64,000 nucleotides of DNA. It comes from Psychrobacillus lasiicapitis (lineage in GTDB: Bacteria > Bacillota > Bacilli > Bacillales_A > Planococcaceae). The stretch is taken from the NCBI RefSeq assembly GCF_006861795.1, contig NZ_VDGH01000001.1:492696-556695 (forward strand), read 5' to 3'. Position 1 is the stretch's first letter; each line of letters begins with the position of its first letter. This document shows positions 8,710-16,942 of the stretch, piece by piece. The notes beneath the pieces are model-generated. The model made no database searches. It saw only the letters and a list, made by a program, of their open reading frames with translations, and was not told the DNA's origin. The position numbers and the translations under genes were made by a program.

Positions 8710-9228
8710 TTAAAATTTAATGTCTTCGCTAGAATATACATCAGCAAACCAACGTAACACATCATTATGGTGATTAATAATCTCTTGAGCAGAAATAGTT
8801 TCTGAATCCCAAGTACTATGTGCATCTGAAACTAACGTGACTTTATAATCCATACTAAAAGCTCTCCTGCATGTTGTATCCACACATACTTCCGATTGAA
8901 TTCCTGTAATCACCAAATGCTCAATTCCTCGCTTTTTTAGTTCTACCTCTAAGATGGTTTTATAAAATGAATCCGGAGTTGTTTTTTGAATGATTATGTC
9001 TTGTGAGCTTGGAGTTATTTCTGGATGAATCTCCCATTCTTTCTTTCCATACTCTAAAGATTTACCAGTTGCCGCATTATGCTGAACAAATATTTCCGGT
9101 GTCTTGTTGGTACGCGCTTCTTTTAATAAACCTTTCAAATTTCGTAATAGTTGATCCCCATTATGTACGATATTTCCTTTTTGAAACATTGCGTTCTGTA
9201 CGTCTATAAGTAAGAGTGCTTTCTTCAT
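8710..9228 (-). CDS. Isochorismatase-family cysteine hydrolase
   Basis: A 172-residue member of the isochorismatase/nicotinamidase fold. The catalytic triad residues are in place: D9 (LLIDVQNAMF), K82 and C115 (GIQSEVCVDTT), with the cis-peptide region just before. Many relatives are annotated as nicotinamidase or general amidohydrolases; no PncA-specific metal motif (DxHxxxxH) is obvious, so the substrate is unknown. Single gene between two terminators. The SD is GGAGGGGAA. Confidence 0.88.
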   Translation of the reverse strand: MKKALLLIDVQNAMFQKGNIVHNGDQLLRNLKGLLKEARTNKTPEIFVQHNAATGKSLEYGKKEWEIHPEITPSSQDIIIQKTTPDSFYKTILEVELKKRGIEHLVITGIQSEVCVDTTCRRAFSMDYKVTLVSDAHSTWDSETISAQEIINHHNDVLRWFADVYSSEDIKF

Positions 9229-9263
9229 AATTCCCCTCCGTAACCTTATTTATAATATATAAA

Positions 9264-9304
9264 AAATCGAGTACAAAATCTTTGTGGATTTGAACTCGAT
9301 TATA
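9264..9304 (-). terminator. Terminator after the excalibur gene
   Basis: AATCGAGTTCAAATC on the minus strand pairs with GATTTTGTACTCGATT and is followed by TTTTTATAT. Confidence 0.75.
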
Positions 9305-9335
9305 TTTCTTCGTTTCTGTTTGTTATTTAAACTAA

Positions 9336-9886
9336 TTATTGTTCACATGCCCAATTATCTTTATCCCGATCTTGTTTAGAAATATAAGCAGGATGACCCT
9401 TTTTCACACCAATTGGATAGTATTCATTCATAGCTTTACAATTTCCAAAACTTGTTGGTGCACCAGGAATCACTTCTAAGCCATTACCTACAGCTTGTTG
9501 TGTCGGTTTCTGTACTTGCTGTGGATTTTCACTTATCTCTTTCAAAAGAACAAGCTTAGATTTAGATGGCGTTTCATACTTCACCTTTTGCTTTTTTGAA
9601 CAAAATTACCTCCACCTACTCCATATAATCCATCATGATTAGATTTAAAACTATAAACTCGATATTCTTCCCCTTTTTTCATCCCACGAACAGTAGAAAG
9701 AGTCCCATCACTTTCTAATTTCGATAATACTGTATCTGCTAAAATAGTCACTTTACCAATTTGACCTAGTTTCAGTTCGGTCTTACCCCACATTACGGAA
9801 GCAGCATGAGCGGCATCTAGTTTATATGCACTTATACCTAATACCATCACTACTAATAATAAAACTTTAATAAATCTCGATAACAT
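9336..9886 (-). pseudogene. Secreted excalibur-domain protein split by a frameshift
   Basis: Two reading frames overlap by 4 nt at 9581-9584. The upstream half (101 aa) has a signal peptide (LLLVVMVLGISAYKLDAAHA) and a small beta domain ending GVGGGNFVQKSKR. The downstream half (82 aa, only a GTG start and no SD) carries the excalibur calcium-binding motif: NCKAMNEYYPIGVKKGHPAY, then DRDKDNWACE. Related proteins are, as far as I know, one polypeptide, so a one-base change in the A-rich tract near the junction best explains this. A sequencing error or translational slippage cannot be excluded; the run is not a canonical in-frame slippery heptamer. Confidence 0.65.
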
Positions 9887-9990
9887 TTAATTCTCCCCCT
9901 CTACCTATTATGGTACAGTTTGGAAATAAATAAATCTATATAATTATCAATTCATTATGTAATAGTGATATTTGTGAGTTTTTATCCAAG

Positions 9991-10020
9991 ACTAACGCAC
10001 CCGTTAGTTCAAGAAGAAAG
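9991..10020. repeat. Dispersed repeat copy 1 (CCGTTAGTT family)
   Basis: ACTAACGCACCCGTTAGTTC followed by AAGAAGAAAG. Belongs to an intergenic repeat family with further copies near 15.1, 15.6, 16.6, 16.7, 20.0, 20.06 and 61.7 kb. Confidence 0.6.
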
Positions 10021-10037
10021 TATAAACATCTTTTATT

Positions 10038-10232
10038 TTACTTTAATGTTTCTATCGCCTGCAAAAAATTGCAGTAACTATCTTTTCCATACATATAGCT
10101 ATTATTTTTAAAAAAATTCTTAATCATATAGTCTTGTGCTTGTTCTAAAGAAAAAGATCTTGCTTCTATAACCAATTTTAAGTAAGACAAAAAGTATTCT
10201 TCAGATAAATTTGCACTGTTATTTACAGTCAC
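10038..10232 (-). CDS. Small hypothetical protein downstream of the flavoprotein
   Basis: A 64-residue, mostly helical, soluble protein. It begins at GTG with AGGGGT 9 nt upstream and lies only 27 bp after the flavoprotein stop codon, so co-transcription is likely. It has one Cys (DSYCNFL) and no metal-binding pattern. I do not recognise a family. The spacing and ribosome site make it more than a chance ORF, but it could be spurious. Confidence 0.45.
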   Translation of the reverse strand: MTVNNSANLSEEYFLSYLKLVIEARSFSLEQAQDYMIKNFFKNNSYMYGKDSYCNFLQAIETLK

Positions 10233-10259
10233 GTAAGGTCACCCCTAACATTTAGACAC

Positions 10260-11624
10260 TTATATCCCACAGCACGATTGTATAGAACTGGTTGATGTTA
10301 AATTAATGCTACATACACCAGTTTCCGGTAGCTCAAGTTCTACTTTCCTAGCCGATTCGAGATCTCCCGTTATATGAGCAACAATCGATCTCACTTGTTC
10401 ATATCCAGTTGCCATTAAGAAAGTAGGAGCTCGACCGTAACTTTTCATTCCCACTATATAAAAGTCCTTTTCGGGCTGTCTTAATATTTCTTCCCCATGT
10501 GGTCTCACAGTACCGCAACTGTGAAGGTTTGGATCAATAAGTGGAGCAAGTGCTTCGACGCTTTCTGTAGCAGTATCTATACTTAGTCTGATTTCCCTCA
10601 TAAATGAAAAGTCTGGCCGGCTACCTGTATTTGCAATGATTTCCTCTATCGGTGAAATCGTTACTTCACTGCCTTTTGATTCCCCAGTAATTTCAATACC
10701 TTCGTTTGTCTGTATTAATTGAAGAATAAAAAACGGACTATAGACTTTTACCTGTCCTGCATCTACTAATTGGTGAATACGGCTGCCTAATTTACCCCTT
10801 TCTTCAAGAGCATCTTTCTCTTCTCCACCATAAGCATCTGCTACGTTTTTCTTTCGCATTATCCAAGTGATTTCTACTTCATCATTTAACTGTGATAATT
10901 CCAAAATTGTGTTAATGGCAGAATGACCGCCACCTACTACCGCCACACGTTTGTTTTTGTATCTTTCCTTTTGCTCACCCTTAATATCGGGAATACCATA
11001 GTAAATGTGTTGTTTTAATTCTTTTTCTTGTTTCGTCCATATACTATCCGCGTTTATTGGATTTGGTTGTGCCCAAGTACCTGAAGCGTCTATAATTGCT
11101 TTTGCTTCTATTCTTTTTGACTTTCCACCTTGTTCGACATATATAACGAAAGGTGCGTCTTCTCTGTTTCCAGTTTTCATCTTATCTAACCCTTTTTTAC
11201 TAATGGAAACAACTTTTGTATTCAGTAATAAATAAGGCTTTATCTCAGGTACCTTTGTTAAAGGCTTCAAATACTCGTCAACCAATTCCCTACCCAACGG
11301 AAGTTGTTCTAAATCAGGTGATTTCCAGTTATGATATTCTAGTATTTTTTTAGCTACCTTATCGATATTGTGTCGCCATGGTGAGAATAATCGCACATGT
11401 CCCCAGCTTAGAATATTACTTCCAACACTGTCCCCTGACTCCAGCAATATAAACTGTTCTCCCGCATTAGCTAGACGGGCAGCTGCTGCTAAACCTACAG
11501 GACCTGCACCAATAATAGCTATTGGCAATTCTTTACTTAATGGTGTTTTTATCTCTGGACTTGTTTTTGCAGCAGGGATGCAACACCCACTGTTGTTCAC
11601 TTGTTTTAGCTCAATAATATTCAT
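10260..11624 (-). CDS. FAD/NAD(P)-dependent flavoprotein, ArsO-like
   Basis: A 454-residue flavin monooxygenase-like enzyme. FAD-binding GAGPVGLAAAARLANAG is at about 39-55 and a second dinucleotide site VVGGGHSAINTILEL at about 226-240, the two-Rossmann layout of flavin-containing monooxygenases and thioredoxin-reductase-like proteins. It has a Cys pair near each end (C14-C15 in SGCCIPA and C451-C452 in SCCGI), unusual for a simple oxidoreductase. Proteins of this type near arsenic genes are called ArsO or arsenic flavoproteins. Its promoter carries the same operator as the divergent marR gene. Likely an oxidoreductase in metalloid handling (inference); the reaction is unknown. Confidence 0.75.
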   Translation of the reverse strand: MNIIELKQVNNSGCCIPAAKTSPEIKTPLSKELPIAIIGAGPVGLAAAARLANAGEQFILLESGDSVGSNILSWGHVRLFSPWRHNIDKVAKKILEYHNWKSPDLEQLPLGRELVDEYLKPLTKVPEIKPYLLLNTKVVSISKKGLDKMKTGNREDAPFVIYVEQGGKSKRIEAKAIIDASGTWAQPNPINADSIWTKQEKELKQHIYYGIPDIKGEQKERYKNKRVAVVGGGHSAINTILELSQLNDEVEITWIMRKKNVADAYGGEEKDALEERGKLGSRIHQLVDAGQVKVYSPFFILQLIQTNEGIEITGESKGSEVTISPIEEIIANTGSRPDFSFMREIRLSIDTATESVEALAPLIDPNLHSCGTVRPHGEEILRQPEKDFYIVGMKSYGRAPTFLMATGYEQVRSIVAHITGDLESARKVELELPETGVCSINLTSTSSIQSCCGI

Positions 11625-11654
11625 TTTGTTTACCCTCCAAGTATTTTATATTTA

Positions 11655-11684
11655 AAATTAGTTGCAAATTGCAAGTAATATATA
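11655..11684 (-). promoter_or_regulatory. Operator/promoter of the flavoprotein gene
   Basis: TTAGTTGC-AAATT-GCAAGTAA (11658-11678): 8-bp arms, one mismatch. Read on the minus strand it supplies TTGCAA as -35 with a TATAAA about 18 bp downstream. The two arms are identical to those of the site at 12188-12208. Confidence 0.7.
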
Positions 11685-11710
11685 TTTTTTTAAGCAAGAA
11701 TTAATCTTGC

Positions 11711-12157
11711 TTAAAGTAACGGAGTACAGCAAACACTTGATTTTGACATCGCTTCATTCAGTAATTTGATAGATCGAATAACTGTATCTTTTTCAAATTC
11801 GTTCATATGGGAGAATACTTCTTCTAAGTAGGCGTTCATCGATTCGTCAATCGTTGTGGCAACGAACTTACCTTGTACGGTTAGGGATAAAACGGATACT
11901 CTTTTGTCTGCCGAGGATGGGTTCTTCTTCACCAACTCCATTTTAATGAGTGTCTGAATTTGTCGACTGAAAGTCGTTATATCAATTGCTACAGCATCTG
12001 CAATTTGTTGCATGGATGGAGCTGTACGTTTATCAATTTCATAAAGAATGTGACTTTGAACCGATGAAACAACTACGGCTCCAACTGAACAACAATTTTT
12101 ATTAAGAAGTCCAAACCTACGAGTAAGCACTTGAAATAGTTCACGTTTGTTTTCCAT
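11711..12157 (-). CDS. MarR-family regulator with paired cysteines
   Basis: About 148 residues from the ATG at 12157 (AGAGGTG just upstream; an upstream in-frame start has no ribosome site). The winged helix is recognisable: SMQQIADAVAIDITTFSRQI as the recognition helix-turn-helix and SSADKRVSVLSLT as the wing. It has C22-C23 near the N-terminus (NKNCCSVG) and C143-C144 at the C-terminus (SVCCTPLL), which suggests thiol or metalloid sensing. It is divergent from the ArsN-like gene and sits between that gene and the flavoprotein gene; matching operators at both promoters point to autoregulation and control of the flavoprotein. MarR membership is sure; the ligand is inference. Confidence 0.82.
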   Translation of the reverse strand: MENKRELFQVLTRRFGLLNKNCCSVGAVVVSSVQSHILYEIDKRTAPSMQQIADAVAIDITTFSRQIQTLIKMELVKKNPSSADKRVSVLSLTVQGKFVATTIDESMNAYLEEVFSHMNEFEKDTVIRSIKLLNEAMSKSSVCCTPLL

Positions 12158-12175
12158 GTTTTCACCTCTAAATAA

Positions 12176-12208
12176 TATATACAATAATTAGTTGCAATAC
12201 GCAAGTAA
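12176..12208. promoter_or_regulatory. Shared operator between marR and the acetyltransferase gene
   Basis: TTAGTTGC-AATAC-GCAAGTAA at 12188-12208. On the minus strand TTGCGT (12204-12199), 17 bp and TATATA (12181-12176) make the marR promoter. On the plus strand TTGCAA inside the same site could be the -35 of the acetyltransferase gene, with TATAAA about 15 bp later. Confidence 0.7.
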
Positions 12209-12259
12209 TAAATATAAAATTTTAGTAATTACTCAAAATTTTTTACGGAGGGATTAGGC

Positions 12260-12772
12260 TTGAATTTATTCATTAGAAAGGCTACTAAAGAAGACTGGAA
12301 AGAGATTAAATATATTTATGATGCTGGGATTTCCACAGGTTTAGCTACATTTGAAACCACTTCACCTTCCACATATGAACAATGGTCATTAAAAGCCCAT
12401 CCTGAATGTACCCTCATCGTCCAAGAGGGTAGTACAGTAGTTGGTTGGTGTAAAGTAACTTCGATATCAGATCGCCTGGTTTATGCTGGGGTGGGAGAAG
12501 TAAGTATCTATGTCCATCCCGATACACAAGGTAAAGGTGTTGGCGATTTCCTTTTGAAAAATCTCATCCATAAATCTGATGAGCAAGGATTTTGGACTCT
12601 GCAAGCCTCTATTTTTCCAGAGAATATCAACAGTATTTATTTGCATAAGAAAAATAACTTTAGAAAAGTGGGTATACGAGAAAAAATAGGACAATTAACT
12701 GGTGTATGGAAGGACAATGTTCTGTTAGAGAGAAGGAATTCAATAGGATTAGATAAATGCTCGTTCAAATAA
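12260..12772 (+). CDS. GNAT N-acetyltransferase, ArsN1/phosphinothricin acetyltransferase type
   Basis: A 170-residue GNAT enzyme. The acetyl-CoA site is VSIYVHPDTQGKGVGDFLL (Q/R-x-x-G-x-G as QGKGVG). The segments WTLQASIFPENINSIYLHKK and REKIGQLTGVWKDNVLLERR are hallmarks of the PAT/ArsN group, which acetylates phosphinothricin, methionine sulfoximine or arsinothricin. Its place inside an arsenic region favours the arsinothricin branch (inference). Start follows GGAGGG (TACGGAGGGATTAGGCTTG): the codon is TTG at 12260. It is divergent from the marR gene and shares its operator region. Confidence 0.8.
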   Translation: MNLFIRKATKEDWKEIKYIYDAGISTGLATFETTSPSTYEQWSLKAHPECTLIVQEGSTVVGWCKVTSISDRLVYAGVGEVSIYVHPDTQGKGVGDFLLKNLIHKSDEQGFWTLQASIFPENINSIYLHKKNNFRKVGIREKIGQLTGVWKDNVLLERRNSIGLDKCSFK

Positions 12773-12804
12773 AGAAAACCGTTCCATAATAGAACGGTTT
12801 TCTT
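12772..12804. terminator. Bidirectional terminator
   Basis: AGAAAACCGTTC and GAACGGTTTTCT around CATAATA, between the convergent acetyltransferase and arsC genes. Confidence 0.85.
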
Positions 12805-12831
12805 AGTTATCAAATTTTCTTTGCAATTAGG

Positions 12832-13251
12832 TCATTTACCTGTATCAGCAAATTGCTTGATTCTTGCTCCAATTTCGTCCCGAACTCGTTGGAAGGTAGC
12901 CCACTTCTCTTCGTCCGTACCCTCTGCTTTCGCCGGGTCGTCAAAGCCCCAGTGATCGCGTTTTACTTGAGGCGGTGCCATCGGGCATTTATCTGCAGCA
13001 TCTCCACAGAGTGTAATGACAAACTCGGCATTATTTAATGTTTCCATTTCTATGATATCGGAAGTCTGTTTAGATATATCAATTCTAACTTCATTCATTG
13101 CTTTAACAGCATTTGGGTTTAAGCCATGTGCTTCAATACCTGCACTTAAAACTTCCCACTCATCACCTAAATGTTTTTTCCCCCAGCCCTCAGCCATTTG
13201 GCTTCTGCAAGAATTTCCTGTACATAAAAAGTAAAGAATTTTTTTTGCCAT
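12832..13251 (-). CDS. arsC: Arsenate reductase, thioredoxin-linked
   Basis: A 139-residue reductase of the low-molecular-weight phosphatase fold. The P-loop is C10-TGNS-C15-R16, and the redox cascade cysteines C82 and C89 ([10 protein letters not shown]) are present, as in Bacillus and Staphylococcus pI258 ArsC. A DDPA loop supplies the general acid. It reduces arsenate to arsenite in the cytoplasm for export by ArsB. Third gene of arsR-arsB-arsC, about 75 bp after arsB; GGAGAG precedes the ATG. Confidence 0.96.
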   Translation of the reverse strand: MAKKILYFLCTGNSCRSQMAEGWGKKHLGDEWEVLSAGIEAHGLNPNAVKAMNEVRIDISKQTSDIIEMETLNNAEFVITLCGDAADKCPMAPPQVKRDHWGFDDPAKAEGTDEEKWATFQRVRDEIGARIKQFADTGK

Positions 13252-13325
13252 AGTATGGACTCTCCTTTTTATTACCTTATAGAATTTATTAATTTAAATT
13301 GGGTTTCATTAATTGATTGTTCATT

Positions 13326-14636
13326 TTAATAAAACGATAACGAAATATATAGACCTAATAATGTAATAAATAATATAGGGATTGTTAAGACAATACCTGT
13401 TTTAAAATAAGTAGCCCATGAAATTTTTACACCTTTTTGTGATAAAACATGGAGCCATACCAGTGTTGCAAGGGAGCCAATCGGTGTGATTTTTGGTCCC
13501 AAGTCTGAACCAATCACATTAGCATAAATAAGTGCTTCACGAATCGTTCCTGAAGTGTTCGTTTCAGTAATCGCTAACGCATCGATCATGACTGTTGGCA
13601 TGTTATTCATTAGGGATGAAAGGAAAGCTGCAATGAAGCCCATCGACATCGTTGCTACAAATAGCCCTTGTTTTGCAGTTACTTCAATTACACTAGCCAA
13701 CACAGTTGTGAGCCCTGCATTACCAAGACCATAAACGACCACATACATTCCGATTGAGAAAAACACAATATTCCATGGAGCTCCTTTAATAACTGCTCTT
13801 GTATTAACAGCACTACTTCTTCTAGCCATAAAAATAAAAAATATCGCGATCAATCCAGCCACTATGGAAACCGGAATCCGAATGAATTCGCTACTAAAGT
13901 AACCGATGACTAGTACTGTAAGTAAATACCAGGACAGATGAAACATTTTTATATCTTTAATAGCTTTATTAGGTTCTTTAAGCTTTGATAAATCATACGT
14001 CCTTGGAATGCTTTTTCTAAAATAAAATAGTAATACACTGATTGTGGCTATTAGTGAGAAAATATTTGGGATAATCATTCTGGAGGCATATTCTACGAAA
14101 CCGATATTAAAAAAATCCGCGGATACAATATTAACTAAGTTACTTACCACAAAAGGTAGCGAAGTTGTATCTGCTATAAAACCACTCGCCATAATGAATG
14201 GAAAAATCATTTTTTCAGTGAAGTTTAGGTTTCTAACCATTGCTAAGACAATAGGCGTCAAGATTAATGCTGCACCATCATTGGCAAAAAAGGCAGCTAC
14301 AATCGCACCTAACACACTGACATAAATGAACATTTTAATTCCATTACTTTTTGCTGCTCTTGCCATATGTAATGCTGACCATTCAAATAAGCCGATCTCA
14401 TCTAAAATCAACGAAATAAGAATAATTGCAATAAAGGACAACGTGGCGTTCCAAGTAATGTTTACTACTTCTAAGATATCACCAACGTCCACAACCCCTA
14501 TTAATAGCGCTATAATTGCTCCACCACAAGCAGACCAACCAATATTCAACCCTTTTGGTTGCCATATGACAAAAATGAGCGTTACGATGAAAATCAGTGC
14601 GGCTAAAAAAACTTCTGACAAAATACTTACCTCCAT
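13326..14636 (-). CDS. arsB: Arsenite efflux permease
   Basis: A 436-residue transporter of the ArsB family with about twelve membrane segments. Typical are [18 protein letters not shown], the NNMPTVM loop and [22 protein letters not shown]. It exports arsenite/antimonite with the proton gradient. The gene starts within the arsR stop (TAATG). That ATG has no SD in front; a GGAGGT inside the first codons lies 7 nt before an in-frame TTG at 14621, so either coupling at 14636 or a TTG start is possible. Confidence 0.95.
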   Translation of the reverse strand: MEVSILSEVFLAALIFIVTLIFVIWQPKGLNIGWSACGGAIIALLIGVVDVGDILEVVNITWNATLSFIAIILISLILDEIGLFEWSALHMARAAKSNGIKMFIYVSVLGAIVAAFFANDGAALILTPIVLAMVRNLNFTEKMIFPFIMASGFIADTTSLPFVVSNLVNIVSADFFNIGFVEYASRMIIPNIFSLIATISVLLFYFRKSIPRTYDLSKLKEPNKAIKDIKMFHLSWYLLTVLVIGYFSSEFIRIPVSIVAGLIAIFFIFMARRSSAVNTRAVIKGAPWNIVFFSIGMYVVVYGLGNAGLTTVLASVIEVTAKQGLFVATMSMGFIAAFLSSLMNNMPTVMIDALAITETNTSGTIREALIYANVIGSDLGPKITPIGSLATLVWLHVLSQKGVKISWATYFKTGIVLTIPILFITLLGLYISLSFY

Positions 14637-14980
14637 TAGTTACATGAAATACGTAACCCCTGTTCTTCTAATTCTTGTAACTTAAAGTCTTGATTGGGAA
14701 GATGTTGAATCAAACTTTGAACGAAATGAAAGGAATCACTTTCCCTGTTCAATGAATAGATGATCCATTGACCTCTTCTTGTTTCTTTAACCAATCCAAC
14801 ATCTTTTAACTTCCTTACATGTTGACTAATAGCAGGTTGACTTACTTTAAATATTTCAACAAACTCACAAACACAATAGTCATGAGTATCTAACATCTTG
14901 AGCATGGTTAGTCTTGTCTTATCACCTAACAGTTTTAATATCGTTGCAGTCTTTTCAATTTCCATCATTGATGTTTCCAT
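14636..14980 (-). CDS. arsR: Arsenical-resistance repressor
   Basis: A 114-residue ArsR/SmtB winged-helix repressor. The arsenite-binding motif is C36-V-C38 ([11 protein letters not shown]) in the third helix; the recognition helix is [19 protein letters not shown]. It releases DNA when arsenite binds. First gene of the operon; translation is coupled to arsB by TAATG. AGGAGG lies before the ATG. AT-rich inverted elements downstream of its promoter are candidate operators. Confidence 0.95.
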   Translation of the reverse strand: METSMMEIEKTATILKLLGDKTRLTMLKMLDTHDYCVCEFVEIFKVSQPAISQHVRKLKDVGLVKETRRGQWIIYSLNRESDSFHFVQSLIQHLPNQDFKLQELEEQGLRISCN

Positions 14981-14994
14981 AACTTAGCCTCCTT

Positions 14995-15052
14995 TACATA
15001 TAAGCATATAACTATTTATTTATATTATATTTTACTTATATATGAAATGCAA
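14995..15052 (-). promoter_or_regulatory. ars operon promoter and candidate ArsR site
   Basis: Minus strand: TTGCAT (15052-15047), exactly 17 bp, TATAAT (15029-15024), about 45 bp before arsR. Just downstream, at about 14997-15015, lies the AT-rich imperfect repeat CATATAAGCATATAACTAT, a reasonable ArsR operator. Confidence 0.65.
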
Positions 15053-15112
15053 AAGGAGCAACGTCTTCGCAGACGTCACTCCTTGGCCTTGACTAAAGCA
15101 CCCGTTAGTAAA
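15052..15112. repeat. Hairpin plus dispersed repeat copy 2
   Basis: Strong hairpin: AAGGAGCAACGTCT, loop TCGC, AGACGTCACTCCTT; then GACTAAAGCACCCGTTAGT. On the minus strand the stem is followed by TTTTG and may terminate the DUF1569 gene. The second part matches the other CCGTTAGTT copies. Confidence 0.6.
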
Positions 15113-15131
15113 AAATCTTCACTTTGGTTTA

Positions 15132-15581
15132 TTAAACACCAAACTGTTTTAAATGATGATCAAGGTGCTTATAAATTCCTTTTCCCCATTCCTCGGCAGT
15201 AAGTTTACCAAAAAAAGGATGTGGATGATTTGTACACTTATGAGGACCATTACTTTGAAACGTTATAATTTTTTGTTTTAGTTTTTTCTTTTCTGTTTCA
15301 AATTCTTTATCATCTACAATCAAAATAGTAGGGATTGTTGACATGTTTTTTGCTAAGGGCTTGTCATTATATAAAATTGGTTTCACAAACTTCCCAATTA
15401 ATATCCCTAACCAACCTCTCGGAGGAAAAGCATTTCCCATTGCAATGTCTTGAAAAGATGAACAATGTGCCAGCATTTTGGCAACATCCATTTTACCCCA
15501 TTGCGGTTTTGAATCTAGGGTTAAGTTGTCAATTCGGTTTAAAATTTCCTCTGCGTGCGATTGATTAAAAATATCCTTCAT
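15132..15581 (-). CDS. DUF1569 (DinB-like fold) protein
   Basis: A 149-residue protein. KMLAHCSSFQDIAMG (first His), then HPFFGKLTAEEWGKGIYKHLDHHLKQFGV at the C-terminus are the DUF1569 hallmarks. The His residues lie where the DinB/YfiT four-helix bundle binds metal. The function is unknown; related DinB-fold proteins include thiol transferases. Single gene with a weak SD (GGGGGC) before the ATG. Confidence 0.82.
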   Translation of the reverse strand: MKDIFNQSHAEEILNRIDNLTLDSKPQWGKMDVAKMLAHCSSFQDIAMGNAFPPRGWLGILIGKFVKPILYNDKPLAKNMSTIPTILIVDDKEFETEKKKLKQKIITFQSNGPHKCTNHPHPFFGKLTAEEWGKGIYKHLDHHLKQFGV

Positions 15582-15599
15582 CTTTGTGCCCCCTTTGCA

Positions 15600-15705
15600 T
15601 ATTTGTTACCACATGTCCCTAAATGAAATTTCAACTAACCTGCCGTTTTAATTCAATAAGAAAAAAGAGTTGCCTAAGCCCACGATCTTTACTAAGCACC
15701 CAATT
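15600..15705. repeat. Degenerate dispersed repeat copy 3
   Basis: TCAACTAACCTGCCGTTTTA, then ATTCAATAAGAAAAAAGAGT and TTACTAAGCACCC: a diverged, possibly composite member of the CCGTTAGTT family. Confidence 0.4.
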
Positions 15706-15760
15706 TCGGAATATTGGTAATTGCAAACAAATTAACTATTTTACTCCATTTGAAATATGT

Positions 15761-16510
15761 TCAGTTAATAATTTCGCCCTTGCTTTTGGCTAAATTTTTG
15801 CGCCATTCACTTCGCTCCGAAGTTGTCAGTTTCGCCCACTCAGTTTCTTCACCAATAATTCTTAAAGGTTCTTGAGAACGATAAGATCGTGTTAAGTTAC
15901 CCGGGAACTTTTTGTCAGTAACATTTGGGTCATTTTCAAATTCACCTGTAGGTTCTATTTTATAAACGCGTTCTCTTCCTTCTCCTTTTGCTAATGCTGC
16001 TGCAAGTCCTGCACCATTGGCATTAGCAGTGAAATAAATGTGGTTCATTTTAAGCCCAGGTTTGTAATTTGAATTTCCACCCGCTGTCAGCAAATCACCA
16101 ACCTGTAAATCTGCCTTTGTCCCATGATAAAATGGTCCTTCATCAGAAGGTGTACCGTTATATGAGTTTGACAATTCATAATTTCTTTTTGCATTATCAA
16201 AATCACACAACTCCTCATAGCATTTGGCAATGTTTAAATACAACGTTGAGTATGCACTCTTAACATTATCATCATTTATATTTAGTGCACACTGTAAAGA
16301 GGTTTCCATCCATTTCAATTTGTCTATAATACTCTTTTGTTTATGAGCCAAATGATAAGCTGCAATAAACCTTTCATAGTCGTCTTTTGCTTCGTGCCAT
16401 GCTTGATGAAACATCTTGGTTGCACCTTCAACATTTCCGCCATCTTCCATGTTCATCCCACTCATACAGAGTTTAATAACGACGTTGTTTTGGTCAAATT
16501 TTATATTCAT
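15761..16510 (-). CDS. arr: Rifampin ADP-ribosyltransferase (Arr) with N-terminal TPR-like domain
   Basis: 249 residues. The C-terminal half (about 122-245) is a complete Arr enzyme: GPFYHGTKADL, IYFTAN, GEGRERVYKIEPTG, DPNVTDKKFPGN and TRSYRSQEPLRI. H129 and Y159 match the catalytic His and Tyr by spacing, and D194 the catalytic Asp. It moves ADP-ribose from NAD+ to rifamycins and inactivates them. Known short Arr proteins are about 140 residues; here about 118 residues of helical repeats (IAKCYEELCDFDNAKRNYE, TPR-like) come first. The start has a good SD (GGAGGTAAGATTAGATG). Probably monocistronic. Confidence 0.85.
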   Translation of the reverse strand: MNIKFDQNNVVIKLCMSGMNMEDGGNVEGATKMFHQAWHEAKDDYERFIAAYHLAHKQKSIIDKLKWMETSLQCALNINDDNVKSAYSTLYLNIAKCYEELCDFDNAKRNYELSNSYNGTPSDEGPFYHGTKADLQVGDLLTAGGNSNYKPGLKMNHIYFTANANGAGLAAALAKGEGRERVYKIEPTGEFENDPNVTDKKFPGNLTRSYRSQEPLRIIGEETEWAKLTTSERSEWRKNLAKSKGEIIN

Positions 16511-16942
16511 CTAATCTTACCTCCAAAGTAATGAAATCACATTTTTGAACTACATTTCTCCAAAAACCCTTTATTTATACGACCATGCCTTCCCTGTGAT
16601 ATTTTAAAAAAATTAATTTATTCCACTTAATGTCCCGTTTGTTGAACAAAAATTAAGCAATTCTTTACCTGTATTTTACCATAATTATAGCTTATCCTTC
16701 TTGCACTAAACTGCCCCGTTAGTTGAAGAAGTGATTACATATTTTTATGATTTACCACCTAGATCATCATTAATTGTAATGTCAGGTACAATTCTTATCT
16801 TCAAATGGTTAATCCAATGGGTCAATACTGTTTGGATAAGTTTTTTCTCATTATTTTTTCTTTGACATTCTCCTGACGCATTGACGTTTTATTGTAGGGA
16901 TGTGGAAGATTTCCACACTCAAAATTAGGAGGATGAAAGACC
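16511..16942. other. Intergenic region with two repeat copies
   Basis: Holds two CCGTTAGTT-family copies (16629-16665, with TGTCCCGTTTGTTGAACAAA, and 16701-16736, with CTGCCCCGTTAGTTGAAGAA). No gene or clear promoter is seen; AT-rich. AGGAGGATGAAAGACC at its right end is the SD of the next gene. Confidence 0.5.

Noticed and set aside
9581..9600. Programmed -1 frameshift in the excalibur gene
   Set aside because: The A-run is not an X-XXY-YYZ heptamer in the zero frame and no stimulatory hairpin follows, so mutation is simpler.
11691..11714. Hairpin AAGCAAGA/TCTTGCTT after the marR stop
   Set aside because: On the minus strand it is followed by A, not T, so it is not a terminator for marR; no other role could be shown.
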